NCBI GenBank assembly: GCA_900491605.1
Contig: UESW01001675.1
Coordinates: forward strand, 295,571 to 359,570
Source of the DNA: Calamus simplicifolius
Lineage: Eukaryota; Streptophyta; Magnoliopsida; Arecales; Arecaceae
DNA: 64,000 bases
Direction of reading: 5' to 3'
Under the pieces are notes generated by a model. It saw only the letters and a list, made by a program, of their open reading frames with translations, did not search any database and was not told the origin of the DNA. Positions 23,930 through 34,960 of the stretch are shown here, piece by piece; the first letter of the stretch is position 1; the number at the start of each line of letters is the position of its first letter. A program made the position numbers and the translations under genes.

Positions 23930-24509
23930 ATAATGTTTCAATTGAATGCAATGAAATTGCATTAAGAGTTTTAAATAATATTTTATTTTTTTTAAAAAAA
24001 TTCTCGTTGCAAATTTTTTTAAAAATGAATTCATAAATTTGCGACGCATATTGCATCGCTAAATTGAATAATATTTTAATTTTTTTTTAAAAAAATTTCG
24101 TTACAATTTTTTAAAAAAATAAATTTATAAATTTATGATGCATCTCATTACGTCGCTAAATTGCGATGCATCTCATTGCGTCGCAATATTGTGACTCAAT
24201 AAAAAGTGTCGCAAATGCGCCGCAAATTACGATGCAATTTGGGTCGTGACTTTGCGACGTATTGCGTCGCTAAATTGTGATGCAATTTCGAGTCGCTAAT
24301 GCATCGCTAAATTGTGACGACGTAATTTCCATCACAAAATAGTGACGCATTTCATTGCGTCACTAGGCATCGCTATTTAGCGACGAAACTGTGACGGATA
24401 GCAGTTTGCGACGAAATTTACAGCGATGACCAAAATATGTCGCTAATGCGATTTAGCGATGCATTAGCGATGCATTTTGGCGTCGCTAAAATGAATTTTT
24501 CTTGTAGTG
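23930..24509. repeat. CACTA-2 right subterminal repeats and terminal inverted repeat
   Basis: More than 15 GCGACGCA/TGCGTCGCTAA motifs in both orientations, ending in TTTTTCTTGTAGTG at 24509. Confidence 0.88.
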
Positions 24510-25087
24510 CTGTCGGACACCCCCAGACCAATGGCGCGGCTGAGGTGACCAACCGCATCATCCTCCAAGGACTTAGAGCACGGTTGGACGACTTCAAAGG
24601 AAGGTGGGTGGAGGAGCTCCCCAACGTGTTGTGGGCTTACAACACAGCGCTGCGAGCTCCCACCGGAGAGACTCTCTTTAGTTGCATCTTCGGTTCTGAG
24701 GCCGTTATCCTTATGGAAATAGGTGCCCTAAGCCCCCGGACGGAGTCATACAGTGAGGAGGACAACTCGAACCAGCTACGAGCCAACCTCGATCTTATGA
24801 AGGAGGTACGTGACTGAGTATGGCTCCGAATGGCCACCTACCGACAACAAATGACAAGGTACTACAATGCTCGTGTCCGCCCCTGGACATTCCTGCCAGG
24901 AGACTTAGTCCTCCGGCGGCCCGAAGTTTCGAAGCCGATGGAAGGAGGCAAGCTATCGCCAAATTGGGAAGGACCTTATCAGGTCACCAAAGCCCTCCAC
25001 CATGGGGCGTACCAAATCGAAGGACTAGATGGAAAGCCGCTCCCTCGGATCTGGAACTCCGACAACCTCTGTCGGTATTATCAGTAA
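24510..25087 (+). pseudogene. Gypsy copy 1 integrase, C-terminal part
   Basis: Resumes the integrase core after CACTA-2 at HPQTNGAAEVTNRI, with the catalytic-core Glu expected in this region. The conserved ELPNVLWAYNTALRAPTGET and a C-terminal DNA-binding part (RVRPWTFLPGDLVLRRPE ... GPYQVTKALHHGAYQIE) follow. It ends at TAA near 25087. A TGA in EVRD*VW stands where copy 2 has CGA, a CpG-type C-to-T change. Copy 2 has the same region at 30480-30548 and 41304-41817. Confidence 0.88.
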
Positions 25088-25276
25088 TGTACCCCTTCTC
25101 TACATTGAGTTGTGCTCTTGCATTCTTTCGGGCTCCTATCCCGCATTCTATATTAATAAAAGTGTTCGAGTAACCCATCTTTTCAGCAAAAAGCCCGAGG
25201 TCAGTTCGACACTGAAGACCGATGTACAACCGGCACCAAAAAGCTCGAAGCCAGCTCGGTACTTCAAGACCATATA

Positions 25277-25682
25277 GGTAATGAGGATTTTGAAATTTTT
25301 TTAAGGTATTGATGACTAAAGAAGTTTGGTTTTGCAAGTTATATAATAAGAAAGTAAGCATTGCATTGCTGCTTCCAAATAAGAACTTGAAGTCCTAACA
25401 CTCTAATAAATACTAAAGCTGATTTATGAGGATAATCATTACGACTTTAGCATTGAAGATATTCACAATGCATCACTAGGAAAAGGATTGAAATATTCCA
25501 ACTGAACAACTTGATCATCATTCAGTAGGAAATAAAAGGAGACCATCGACAATTGGCAAAGAATGTACATTTTTCATAGTTATTCTTAAGATTTTTCCAT
25601 ATTTGTTATATTCTTTTCTTTAAGATTTCACTTTCATTTGTCGATTGGTGAATAATGCAGGTACACATATATGAAAACATAG
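25277..25682. repeat. Duplicated flank of the gypsy integrase end, copy A
   Basis: Nearly the same as 42015-42410: both run from the gypsy 3' sequence through GATGACTAAAGAAGTTTGGT and GCATTGCATTGCTGCT to GTACACATATATG. The shared boundary shows duplication of one locus, not two insertions. It has no reading frame and could be intronic sequence of the SprT-like gene. Confidence 0.8.
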
Positions 25683-26104
25683 ATGTCATGCATGTGTATG
25701 TGAATTAATTACACAAAAAAGCAGCATTAGATACAAAGTTATCACATAGTAGATATGGCATTGGCGCCGTCCAAGGTTAGGAAGTCATGTGGAAAATAGA
25801 GTAGAGTAGCAAGAAAATAGGTTTTAAATAGAAGTGAAAGTGAGAGAAAAAGATGGAAAAGCAGACAACCAACAAAGAATTAAAGGAAGAGAAGTAATAG
25901 AGAAGAAAACTAGTGATATCATGATATCACCAAGACCATTGCTGGCTTGTGCAATCGTACTACTGCTTGAAGAGGGATTGCCCACCAGCTTTCTAAGACA
26001 CCTTTAAATGCTTAATGAATTAGCATTATAGGGTTGGCGAAGAATCAAAACTTTACTAGTGAAAAAGGAGCTCAAAGACGCCACAGACCAAAATTTTCAA
26101 TTTT
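25683..26104. other. Unassigned AT-rich DNA, absent from copy B
   Basis: Low-complexity AT-rich DNA with purine-rich stretches and no recognised gene. It is the first part of a 2978-bp block (25683-28660) that has no counterpart at 42410/42411. Confidence 0.5.
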
Positions 26105-27284
26105 GCATTAAAACATTGCCATCCTGAGGAGGATTGAGAGATGCTTTAGAGATTTTTTATGGGCCTCTATGCAAGATGGTCATGGCATTCATTTGTTATC
26201 CCGGGACTTAGTTTGTATGCCAATCCAAGAAGGAGGTCTTGGCATTCAATCTCTGATTGTTAGAAGAGAAGCTCTTCTTGCCAGACATGCTTCGCAATTC
26301 CTTCTGGAGCCGCAGTGTCTTTGGAGCTCTCTGATGCGAGCTAGATATGGTGAGTGGTCATCTGGTTCGCTCATTCTTCCGGCCCGGGGATCTTCCTCCT
26401 TTTAGAAGGAGGTTTGCAGATACGGTCAGTTTATCCAGGATAACATCTCATGGACTATCAGAGATGGTGATTCGATTGATGTCATTAAGGATTCTTGGAT
26501 TTCTGAGCTCCCTCTATCGCGATGGCCCTCTTTTATTAATATGGAAGCCCCTCCCATTTTAAGGGTTAAGGATTTGATTTCCTTAGATCATTCCTCCTAG
26601 GATATTCCGGTGGTGTCCTGGTTATTTGGGGCGGAGTTGGCTCGGCGGATTCTCTCGTTGCCTATTATGCTTGGTCGCTCTATTGATTCTAGGATCTGGC
26701 AGAGATCTTGCCTCTCTAGGGCCCCCTCCAGGGATCTTATGAAGGTGTTCAGACCTCAGTCTCAGCGGTCGAAGGATGCTGCGTGGATCTGGAAGCTTCC
26801 CATAATGCCCAGGGTTCAGCTATTTATTTGGAAGCTTCTATGGGACTGCCTTCCAACCTGTGTCTTTCTATCTCGGAGGGGTCTCTCAATTCAGCCGATT
26901 TGTCCCCTCTGTAGGCAGGAAGAGGAGACTTCTGACCACGCTATCTTTCTATGTCGCAGAGCTAGTCGGATATGGTATTTGATGGGTTATTCTAGCAGAC
27001 TGGATGGTATAGACTCCCCGCGCTCCTCTTTCTTCTATGATATCCGGGAGGGCTCTCAGCATCAGCGAGGTCTCTGGGTTGCAACGGCTTATCACATTTG
27101 GTTGTCGAGGAACCAACTCATCTTCTCGATCGACAGTATTTCTCCTCATATGACTGTGAGAAAGATTAGAGCTCTGATGGTGGACCTAGCCTGTGTCAGT
27201 CATGCTGTTGGTTTTGACTCTTCTGGCCACTGGGGTTCTCCTGCTGCTTTGGCAGCGAACCGGCATATGGTTTTTTTTTCTTGA
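26105..27284 (+). pseudogene. L1-like LINE ORF2 fragment (C-terminal RT region with zf-RVT)
   Basis: The C-terminal part of a plant non-LTR retrotransposon polyprotein. It starts near ILRRIERCFRDFLWAS and has IQEGGLGIQSLIVRREALLA, typical of the segment after the RT palm. From 26610 it is open for 224 codons with the zf-RVT domain: AAWIWKLPIMPRVQLFIWKL, then CPLCRQEEETSDHAIFLC, the Cys/His motif. The start of an RNase H-like tail follows. Frameshifts near 26340-26400 and a TAG near 26600 break it. The endonuclease and RT core are missing, as expected of a 5'-truncated copy. No poly(A) tail is evident. Confidence 0.82.
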
Positions 27285-28660
27285 GAGCCCCCCCTCCAGG
27301 GGTTTTATTTGTAGGCTCTATGGGTATAATAAGTGCAGATTGGCACAGCATGCCATCCATGATATTTACTGCACCGTCGCCTTACCAGCACACAGCACTG
27401 GCATAGCACCTGGTGCATGCCAATACCTGGGTTGCTACAGTCATAGTGCCTGGCAAGCTTTGACATGACTTGGCTTGTTATGGCATTGCATGCACCAAGA
27501 AATGCTGCATCGAGCACACCATCAGCTTAGATCCTCAATATACCTTTGGGTACATTTTGTTGGATAGGATTCCTTAATGGCATTTAGAGATTGATCGAAG
27601 GAGATAAAAATAATCAGTAAATTATGCCTAAAAAATTTGGCAAGGACTGATGGACATAAGCTGAATTGATCACTTTTGGATCGATTTTTAGATCCACAGA
27701 TTAAGACCCTCTTTGGTAAAAAAATTTGGGTAAAAGTCGGTACACAAGTGATATTGTTCGGTTGAGCACTGGATCGCTCCTTTTTGTTTTTTTCCAACAC
27801 AGGCCATTGTTTAGGCAGGCATTGAAGTGAAGAAAGGTAATGGCATCCATTAGTGCATAAAAAATTTGTGGCACTAGTTTGCACGCATAATAAAATGAAT
27901 AAAGATGACAATGGCACCAAATGGTCCGAAAGAACTAAAAGAAGGTGTTTAAACATGCATCAATTATACATAGATGTTCTGTTGAGCATTGAATCACTCC
28001 TAAAAGACATAAATTTCAAAATGAAAATACCAAAATTTGATGATGGGAGAAAACTGAACTTCCATTCAATAAAACGAGCTAGAACTTCCCAGTGACGGTG
28101 AAGCCAGAAATTTGCTTCCCACATGCTTCCATCATGAACGTCTATGACTAAATGGAGCAAATCCATACAGTTGACAAATGCGAGTAAGCATCTGTACCAT
28201 AATCTCGTATCGACCATAACAAAAAGAACAAAATAGGGACAAATCAAAAGATATGCCCTCTATACACAGCAAGTTAGCAATCAAGAACGCAAGGAACAAA
28301 GATATTTTAGTAAAAAGAAACAATTTTACAGGGGAAAAGCACTGCTTTGATGTTCCAAACAATCCCGTCAGTCGTATCAATGCCGATTATCAATATGCGG
28401 AACAGTGGTTCCCAGAATCGTGCATCATACTTCCTTCAACAACATTCTTAGAATGCAAGCAGAAAACTCCATCAGACACCAAAATTCCAACCAGAAGGAA
28501 ATCAATAACAAATATATATTGGATATAATCCCTACCGTACTCGACTAATGCCATTACCAAAATATAGTCCAATCAGAGGAAGGAAAAGAAAAACTGTGTC
28601 CATTGACAAGAACAAGCGCATTAACAGAAGAGATAGAGAAGGAGGGGTGGTAAACAAGGG
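27285..28660. other. Unassigned DNA between LINE fragment and SprT-like exon
   Basis: Not repeated elsewhere in the window. Several short frames are open on the minus strand (for example 28380-28132 and 27956-27522), but none resembles a family I know and none has clear splice borders. By position it would be the first intron, or later parts, of the SprT-like gene read on the minus strand. I searched by eye for the MTLCAG and HEMxH motifs of SprT exons and did not find them. Confidence 0.45.
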
Positions 28661-28787
28661 AGAGAGGGCAAACTTGTTCAAGTGAGAGTCGGTCCAGGAG
28701 ACGACGCAGGGGCCGAGGGCCTCGTCGAAGTAGAGAGCGTTGTAGCGGGAGAAGAGGGAGTAAATGTCGACCTTTCCATCCCTAACT
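28661..28787 (-). pseudogene. SprT-like (SPRTN-type) gene, first exon, copy A
   Basis: Minus-strand translation runs from the LTR border as RDGKVDIYSLFSRYNALYF, then DEALGPCVVSWTDSHLN. This matches the start of the SprT-like domain, in which an aromatic/Asn-Tyr-Phe helix precedes the zinc metalloprotease core. Proteins of this family cut DNA-protein crosslinks. No stop occurs in this copy. A splice donor may lie at AACAAGTTTGCC near 28680. The ATG end is cut off by the chromovirus LTR that begins at 28788; the catalytic HExxH exon is not in the window. The family assignment rests on a short segment. Confidence 0.55.
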
Positions 28788-29155
28788 TGTAACCCCGGTA
28801 ATTAATTTGGGAACACCCGGTGCTTAATTTCCTTTAGACGTTTAGGACCTGATATAACGTCTGGATTTTTGAGTCTCGACGTGATGGATGGGTTTTCGAT
28901 TCTCTTGATCAAAGGCATCGCGAGAGTGCTTATTCGCGATGCTTATTAGAAGATGGAGGATAACTCTCTCCTTCATCCCCGCACACGCCTTCTTCAGATA
29001 ATTCTCTACCCAGATTTCATCACAGAGAGGGAGAGATCGAGCGAGAGAGAGAGAGAGAGAGGGAGGTCAGAGGTGGAAGGCCTCATCGATGGTTTGATCG
29101 ACTTAGCTCTCGGTGTGGGCGGCGATAGCAGCGGGGAAGCGCCTTGAACCCAATC
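28788..29155 (+). repeat. Chromovirus LTR, 5' fragment, with start of EndoU segment
   Basis: Starts TGTAACCCCGGTAATTAATT, preceded by TAACT, and matches the first 365 bp of the LTR at 42541. It includes the GA-rich leader and a degenerate start of the EndoU segment near 29070. It stops at 29155, then 19 bp of unrelated filler, then gypsy copy 2. It is the left end of the unit whose complete relatives form the array at 42541-56626. Confidence 0.85.
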
Positions 29156-29174
29156 TTAAATTTGAATATAGCTA

Positions 29175-30548
29175 ACACCTCCGGTCGACTTGCGAAGTGG
29201 GCCATCAAGCTGGGGGAGTTTGACTTGTCTATCCAACCGAGGTCTGCTATGAAGTCCCAAGTGTTGGCCGATTCTTGGTCGAGTACACCTGGGCCGAGGA
29301 GCATTCGAAAGAACCACACATGAAGTCCCCCATGACGGCGGAGGCAGGAGAGTAAGACTGGATCCTTCATGTAGATGGCACATCAAACTCTCAGGGGAGT
29401 GGAGCTGGGCTCATTCTTGCAAGTCCTAATGAGGAGGCAATGGAGTATGCTCTTCGGTTCCTTTTTCTTGCCACCAACAACCAAGCGGAGTATGAAGCCC
29501 TGCTGGTAGGGATGAAATTGCCGAGGAGCTCAGAGCGAGGTGTCTGAGGGCTTTCACTGACTCTCAGCTTGTCTCTGGACCAGTTGCTGGGGAGTACAAG
29601 GCCCGAGATCCAACCATGTCCTGTTACTTGAGTAAGGTCCAATCCCAAGCCTCCCATTTTGCTTACTTCCGTGTCTCCTTAGAGGAGAGAACGCCAGGGC
29701 TAATGCACTCTTCTGTTTGGCCACCTCGGCCGATGGGACCTTGGAAAGAACGTATATGGAGCATCTGGAGGTCCCAAGCATTGAAGCCATAGAAGAGGCC
29801 CTATCGGTTGCACAACAACCCTCTTGGATGGATGCTTACATTCGGTATATTACCGATGGCGCCCTCCCCGAAGAACCAGCTGAGGTAAGGCTGCTCAAGC
29901 GGCGAGCTCCAAAGTTTTTGATGATGGAAGGGTGGCTCTATTGAAGGTCATTCTCGTACCCGATTCTCAAGTGCGTCGGCCCGACGAAAGCTGATTATAT
30001 CCTGAGGGAGATCTACGAAGGCATCTGCGGGAGTCATCTGGGGGGCAGAGCTCTAGCATATAAGGCCCTGCACTAGGGATACTACTGGCTGACGATGAGG
30101 AAAGGCGCTGCCAAGCTTGTTAGAAGGTGTGATAGCTACCAGCGGCATGCCAACATCCAGTGGTAGTCGACCTCTCAGCTAAGCCCACTGGCGGCCCCTT
30201 AGCCTTTTAGTCAGTGGGGAATGGACATCCTAGGACCGTTTCCCCCAGCCTTCGGTCAGTGCAAGTTCCTTCTGGTAGTCGTCGACCACTTCACCAAATG
30301 GATTGAAGCCGAGGCACTGGCTAAGATCACCGAGGGCAAGGTGAGGTCCTTTTCTGGAAGTCTATAATCTGCAGGTTCAGACTGCCACATACCCTCGTCA
30401 CCGACAACGGTCGGTAGTTTGACAATGCACCCTTCAGAGGATTCTGCACCGAGCTGGGCATTCAACAGTGGTTCACCTTTGTCAGACACCCCCAGACCAA
30501 TGGCGCAGCTGAGGTGACCAACCGCATCATCGTCCAAGGACTTAGAGC
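29175..30548 (+). pseudogene. Gypsy copy 2, RNase H to integrase core
   Basis: Begins abruptly inside the RNase H (equivalent to 16681 in copy 1) and runs through the second RNase H and the integrase core. The core has WGMDILGPFPPAFGQ near 30220 and DHFTKWIEAEALAK near 30285. Unlike copy 1 it keeps the uninterrupted CACTTTGTCAGACACCCCC-like join at about 30475-30495, which shows what the sequence looked like before CACTA-2 inserted in copy 1. Many frameshifts and stops. It breaks at 30548, where the copia element is inserted, and resumes at 41304. Confidence 0.85.
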
Positions 30549-32596
30549 TGTTGGGAATTGTATCCTAAAGCCAATCTTTTGATGATTGTGCTAATGTAAA
30601 TAGCATATAAATTGATACATTAATAAAAGTTATTTGACAGTTTATTCATTACAAGAACATCTTCTTAAAACTCCTAATAGTAATGTAGCCCTCAGGATTT
30701 TCTTTCACGATAAAGGAGGATTTATCTTTGAAAGTCCTCAAAAGAGTTCGCGACCAAATAATATACTATGATGGGGCCATAGTACTATCAATTATAGGAT
30801 GTTGTATATCATATTTGTTGGTTGTCCTCTTAACCAAGGAGTGTAGAGACACTGATATAACTTACAGGTGAAAGTGTAGGAGTACATTTCATTGAACGTG
30901 ACTCATTTCCGGATACTTTGCTGTCAAGAGTTAATCCGAGAAGATATGGGTATAAGTATCCTTAAGACCTGAAGATCACAACCGGTGACTTGCAAGCAAC
31001 TCATTGTATTTAGGTGCCAGACCACCTGGATTTTTAATCCAGCTACGAAAGGTTACTGGGTGTAGTCAAGTACTTGTGGTAGTCAGTTGTGGATCAAGAT
31101 GAAATTTGACCTATCCTATTAAAAGGAGAAATGCTTGTGTTTCAATTTAGCAAGACTTTGGCCAAGGCACTTCATGTGAAGGTTACATGATCACTAAAAT
31201 TAAAATCACTTTATGGATTCGCTGTTTAGAGTTGACAGGCTCTTAAGCCATCCTTAACATTTGTGGTCAAAAGGATGAATTATACGGTAACTATTTCTTA
31301 AGGTTCTTAAAGTTTGCTCGGCAACTCTTCGACCTATTCGGACGTTGGGTTCCATTGCTAGATGGGTACATCGATAAGTATAAAAAGTTATTCCTATGCA
31401 ACCGGCTTAGGTTCGAACCTAAAGAGTTACACGTATTGAAGTTTCCTAGGATGATGTATTTGCTGATCAACGATTGAGAATCATATATAATTTAATTAAT
31501 CAATTTGATTGAGTGAATTATCTCAATTGGGTTAAGTACAAGTGAATAAGATTCAATTAGGTTTAAGTCTATTAGAAGGACTAATCAATTTCAAATATTG
31601 ATTTGAAATTAGACTTGATTTGGATTTAAATAGATTCAGCACTAGCCAAATTTGATTTGGGCTAGGACCATGATCTATGTAGGTTCAGTCCAATAAATTC
31701 AAATCAGCTTAAACTAAAACCCAAACCCAAACTTCATGTGTGAAAAGAGTTTTCTCGTATGAGAATCTCACATAGTGAAACAACTAAAATCTCATCTCAT
31801 GAGAGATTAAATTCTCATGTAGAATTTAATGTATAACCTTAATCTTCTTCAAACGGTTTATGTTGGAATTCTAAGTGTTAGAATTCATGTGGAATTAATA
31901 TACCTCTTTGACTTAACCAGACAATTGAATTCTAAGTGTTAGAATTCACATCTCTTTTGTTTTCATCGAACGTGGAATTAAAAAAATGTTGGAATTCTAA
32001 GTGTTATAATTCATGTCTTTGATTTTTACCAAACGTTCAATGGGCTAAAGGCTAAATTGAGCCTATAAATTAGAGGACATTCTTCACAAGATAATGAACA
32101 ACGATATGTTATGGATTGAAATTCTAAAGAGTTAGAACAGAAAATCTTGGTGTGATTCTGGTGTTAGCAAAAGTTTGGTGGATCCTGAAAGAAGATTCAA
32201 GTGGGAGGATTCAAGATCAGCAAAGTTTTTTTTCGCGAGCTAGCACTCCCGGGGATCCGATCATTCGGAGACTTTGCGTGGACGATACTAGAGGCCGGAT
32301 GATTGAACGGTTGCAGAGCACAAATTTACCAATTATTCTTAAGGTAAGTGATATGATTCCTAGATCTTAAGGTAGGCTTCAAAACAAGTAGTATGATTTC
32401 TTATCTTGAAGATCAAGATATGATTTTGATGATTTTATTTATATGCATAATTTAGATCAAAAGATCCTATAGTATAAGGCAGAGATATGATCTTGATGCA
32501 TGTTAGAAAGATTAATATTTAATCTTTAAGCTTCCGCATTGGTAATTGTTATCAAATTTTAAAATATGCATGCCTTGGAGGTAATTTCTCCCTACA
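30549..32596 (+). repeat. Copia 5' LTR
   Basis: 2048 bp, from TGTTGGGAATTGTATCC to TCTCCCTACA. A plausible TATA box (TATAAAT) is at 32064-32070. Several copies of GGAATTCTAAGTGTTAGAATTC, an inverted-repeat motif, lie at 31865-32020. The two LTRs differ by scattered substitutions, so the insertion is not recent. Confidence 0.92.
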
Positions 32597-32598
32597 AA

Positions 32599-32610
32599 TG
32601 GTATCAGAGC
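32599..32610 (+). promoter_or_regulatory. Primer-binding site, initiator-Met tRNA type
   Basis: TGGTATCAGAGC lies 2 bp after the 5' LTR. It is the standard copia site complementary to the 3' end of initiator methionine tRNA. Confidence 0.92.
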
Positions 32611-34100
32611 TATGGTTTCGTCTTGATCTAATTTATAGCATATAATTAGTGGTCTTAATGCTTAGTCAAAAGATAATTTAAATTGATCTTTGGCATCAAA
32701 CACATATTACACACACTCTCAAGAGATGTTTTATATTTGATACATATTGATGTTGTATAAAAGCATGATAATTGCATGTTTAGAATAAAAGCATAGATAT
32801 GAAAGCTTGTTGTCTATGTTATGAAACATACAAATATTTATATAGTCTTATTTGAATGTCAAATATTTATTCATAATCATTTTAGATATGATCTAAATAT
32901 AGAAATTATGAGTAGTTATATAATGCAAGTGATGCATGACATGGAAGTTATGGAAACATGAAATAAATATATTTAATCTTTTGGGTTAGCTAAATCAGGT
33001 CCATAAAGGGTTAGATCCTAAGGTTTAAATCAAATGGACTATAAGAGTATTTGATCAAATCTAAATTAATTAGATTAGGTTAAGGATGCTCTAATCAAAC
33101 AATAGTTGTAGTTGATCATGTTCATGTCTTTGATTAAACCAAATGGAGGTAGATTAGGCTCCGTGGTTGAGCATGAATCTCTTAGATGGTCAAATCAAAA
33201 TTGGTTAACCATATGATGTCAAGGTAAGTTGGCAAGTTGCTCTAGGATCAACGATCGAATGGTTTTTAATTGGGAGCTACTCCTACTGATGCATCTTTAA
33301 TGAATTAATGGCATATCCCTTCCATCAGTCTCACTTACCTGGTCAACATGGTGAACCATTTATGATTAAGATCATTTACCTAATTCGAGTTAACCCATGC
33401 CTGTAAGGAAATCAGTCTGACTGATTTAGGTGCCACTTAACCTGACTTAATCTTGTCTCATTCTACTGACTTCATAGATACAGTGGGAGAACTTGATTAG
33501 TCAATTTATCTTCAGATTATTAAATCCTCTAAAATTATTAGGTCCTTAAAATGAAATAGTTATATGATAACTAGATCATAGCCTCCCATTAATGTGAGTA
33601 ATAATGAGTCCGGTGTTTTAATAATTATTGGAGGCACTCCATGCCTAGTGCTTGTCAACCATTGAAATTATCATTCATTATATGATAAGTCAGCGTAACT
33701 ATTAAATAGACAGTCAGGTGGGCCGAGCTTCACTCGGGCTTGGTTGTCTATAGATAGGTTGCACTGATTATATTATTTAATGGTTGGACCTAACTAGAAC
33801 TTTCAGTGGAGGCACTCCATACCTGCTGAAGAGGAACATGGGGCAAAACTGAACATTAAGAATTGTCTAGAAAAATAATTGGATTTGAACCTACTCTTAG
33901 ATGCATATGGATTGGCCAAGCTTCACTTGGGCCTGTATGTAGTCTATACAGATCTTAGTGCCCACTAAAGAATTAAGAATAATTCTTCGAATTGGGGTGT
34001 AGAGGCTGCCAATTTGAACAAAATAATGGAAGAATCTTTAGACTAAAGTCCAAGTCTTCAGACTGAATCAATTTATATACTATTAAACTTTAGTTTTTCC
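32611..34100 (+). other. Copia untranslated leader
   Basis: About 1.5 kb between the primer site and gag with no open frame. A motif with GGCCGAGCTTCACTCGGGC-like sequence and a TCTATAGAT word appears at 33720-33765 and again, altered, at 33912-33960. No domain is recognisable. Confidence 0.6.
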
Positions 34101-34102
34101 TT

Positions 34103-34960
34103 ATGCAAAAAATGGCCACTAATTTATCATTAAGGTCCCTATTAGATAGTCACAAGTTGAATGGTTTAAATTTTAATAGCTGGTTTAGAAAACTTAAGAT
34201 CGTCCTTGAGCATGATAGGATTCTATATATTCTGAATAATCCTGCACCAGGGATACCTAATGCAAACACCCAAAGTTCTGAGAGAGACACTTATTAGAAG
34301 TGGCTCATTGATAGAACTAGCGTGTGTTGCATCATGCTAGCAGCAATGAATGATGAATTCAATCGTCGATTCGAGAATGCTCAGTCGAAAGAAATCATTC
34401 AAGCGTTGAATGAATCTTTCGGCACACCCGACGATGTTGAAAGGTACAAGACTAGTTGTGCTATTTTTAATGCTCGAATAAGGGATGGATCTCCTGTCAT
34501 TGATCATGTATTAGATATGATCGAGAAGATAGAACTCCTAAGCAAGCTCGGCTTTCCCCTACATTAGCAGTTGGGAAAAGATGCGATCCTGAATTCCTTG
34601 CCTCCATCCTTCCGATCTTTCCTTACTCATTTTCGAATAACAAAGCCTGCAGTCAACTACCACGGTTTGTTGGGGTTGTTACAGAACTTTGAGAAGGACA
34701 ACTAGCTCTCTAATTATTTGATTAATGTGGTTGAAGGATCTAAGGTAGGGCGTCAACCCTTTGGGAAAGGGAAGAAAAAAATAATAAGAAAAAGGTGCAA
34801 CATGCTAGGACATCTATAAGGGGTCAGATGCAGAAGAAGAAAGTTGATAAAAGTCAGGCTGAATGCTTTCATTGCAAGATGCAAGGGCATTGGAAGAGGA
34901 ACTGTCCTCTTTACATTGCCACACTTGATCCAAACAGGCCAAAGAAGAAAAAGGGGCAAG
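34103..34960 (+). pseudogene. Copia gag with zinc knuckle
   Basis: Starts near MATNLSLRSLLDSHKLNGL, the usual copia gag opening. LHQQLGKDAILNSLPPSF-like sequence follows, with a TAG in place of CAG at 34566. The zinc knuckle CFHCKMQGHWKRNC (CX2CX4HX4C) is encoded near 34863-34905. TAG stops at 34294 (within TY*KW) and 34704 and a frame change near 34780 break it. The protein would form the virus-like particle. Confidence 0.88.

Larger units (their letters stand above)
17991..24509 (+). mobile_element. CACTA-2, transposase-deleted CACTA transposon
   Basis: Both termini are present: CACTACAAGAAATTCATGAA starts at 17991, and GAATTTTTCTTGTAGTG, its inverted counterpart, ends at 24509. The element is 6519 bp. 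Subterminal GCGACGCAA-type repeats line both ends. It carries the last 34 codons of TNP2 and the second CACTA gene but no transposase core, so it could only be moved in trans. The middle is filled with duplicated segments and GC-rich repeats. It interrupts the integrase of gypsy copy 1. The 3-bp flanks (ACC left, CTG right) do not match. Confidence 0.92.
12403..25276 (+). mobile_element. Tat-type Ty3/gypsy retrotransposon copy 1, split by CACTA-2
   Basis: Order on the plus strand: partial 5' LTR (12403-13067), gag, aspartic protease, reverse transcriptase, RNase H, a second RNase H, and integrase up to 17990. The integrase resumes after CACTA-2 at 24510 and ends at 25087. The second RNase H between RT/RH and integrase is the hallmark of the Tat lineage. 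About 170 bp of element-like 3' sequence follow; the 3' LTR is absent. The right boundary is uncertain because the flank is duplicated with it (see 25277-25682). The left part of its LTR lies beyond CACTA-1, outside the window. Confidence 0.88.

Noticed and set aside
26105..27284. Host gene with a zinc-binding domain
   Set aside because: The order of motifs (IQEGGLGIQSL, then the zf-RVT Cys/His block, then an RNase H-like start) is that of plant LINE ORF2 C-termini.
27522..28572. Minus-strand frames of 60-144 codons as exons of a host gene
   Set aside because: They have no recognisable domain, no good splice borders and no link to SprT motifs. I left the stretch as unassigned.
32599..32610. 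TGGTATCAGAGC as part of a tRNA-iMet gene (also 44960 and 50795)
   Set aside because: Only the 12-base 3'-end complement is present, directly after LTR ends; the rest of a tRNA is absent. These are primer-binding sites.
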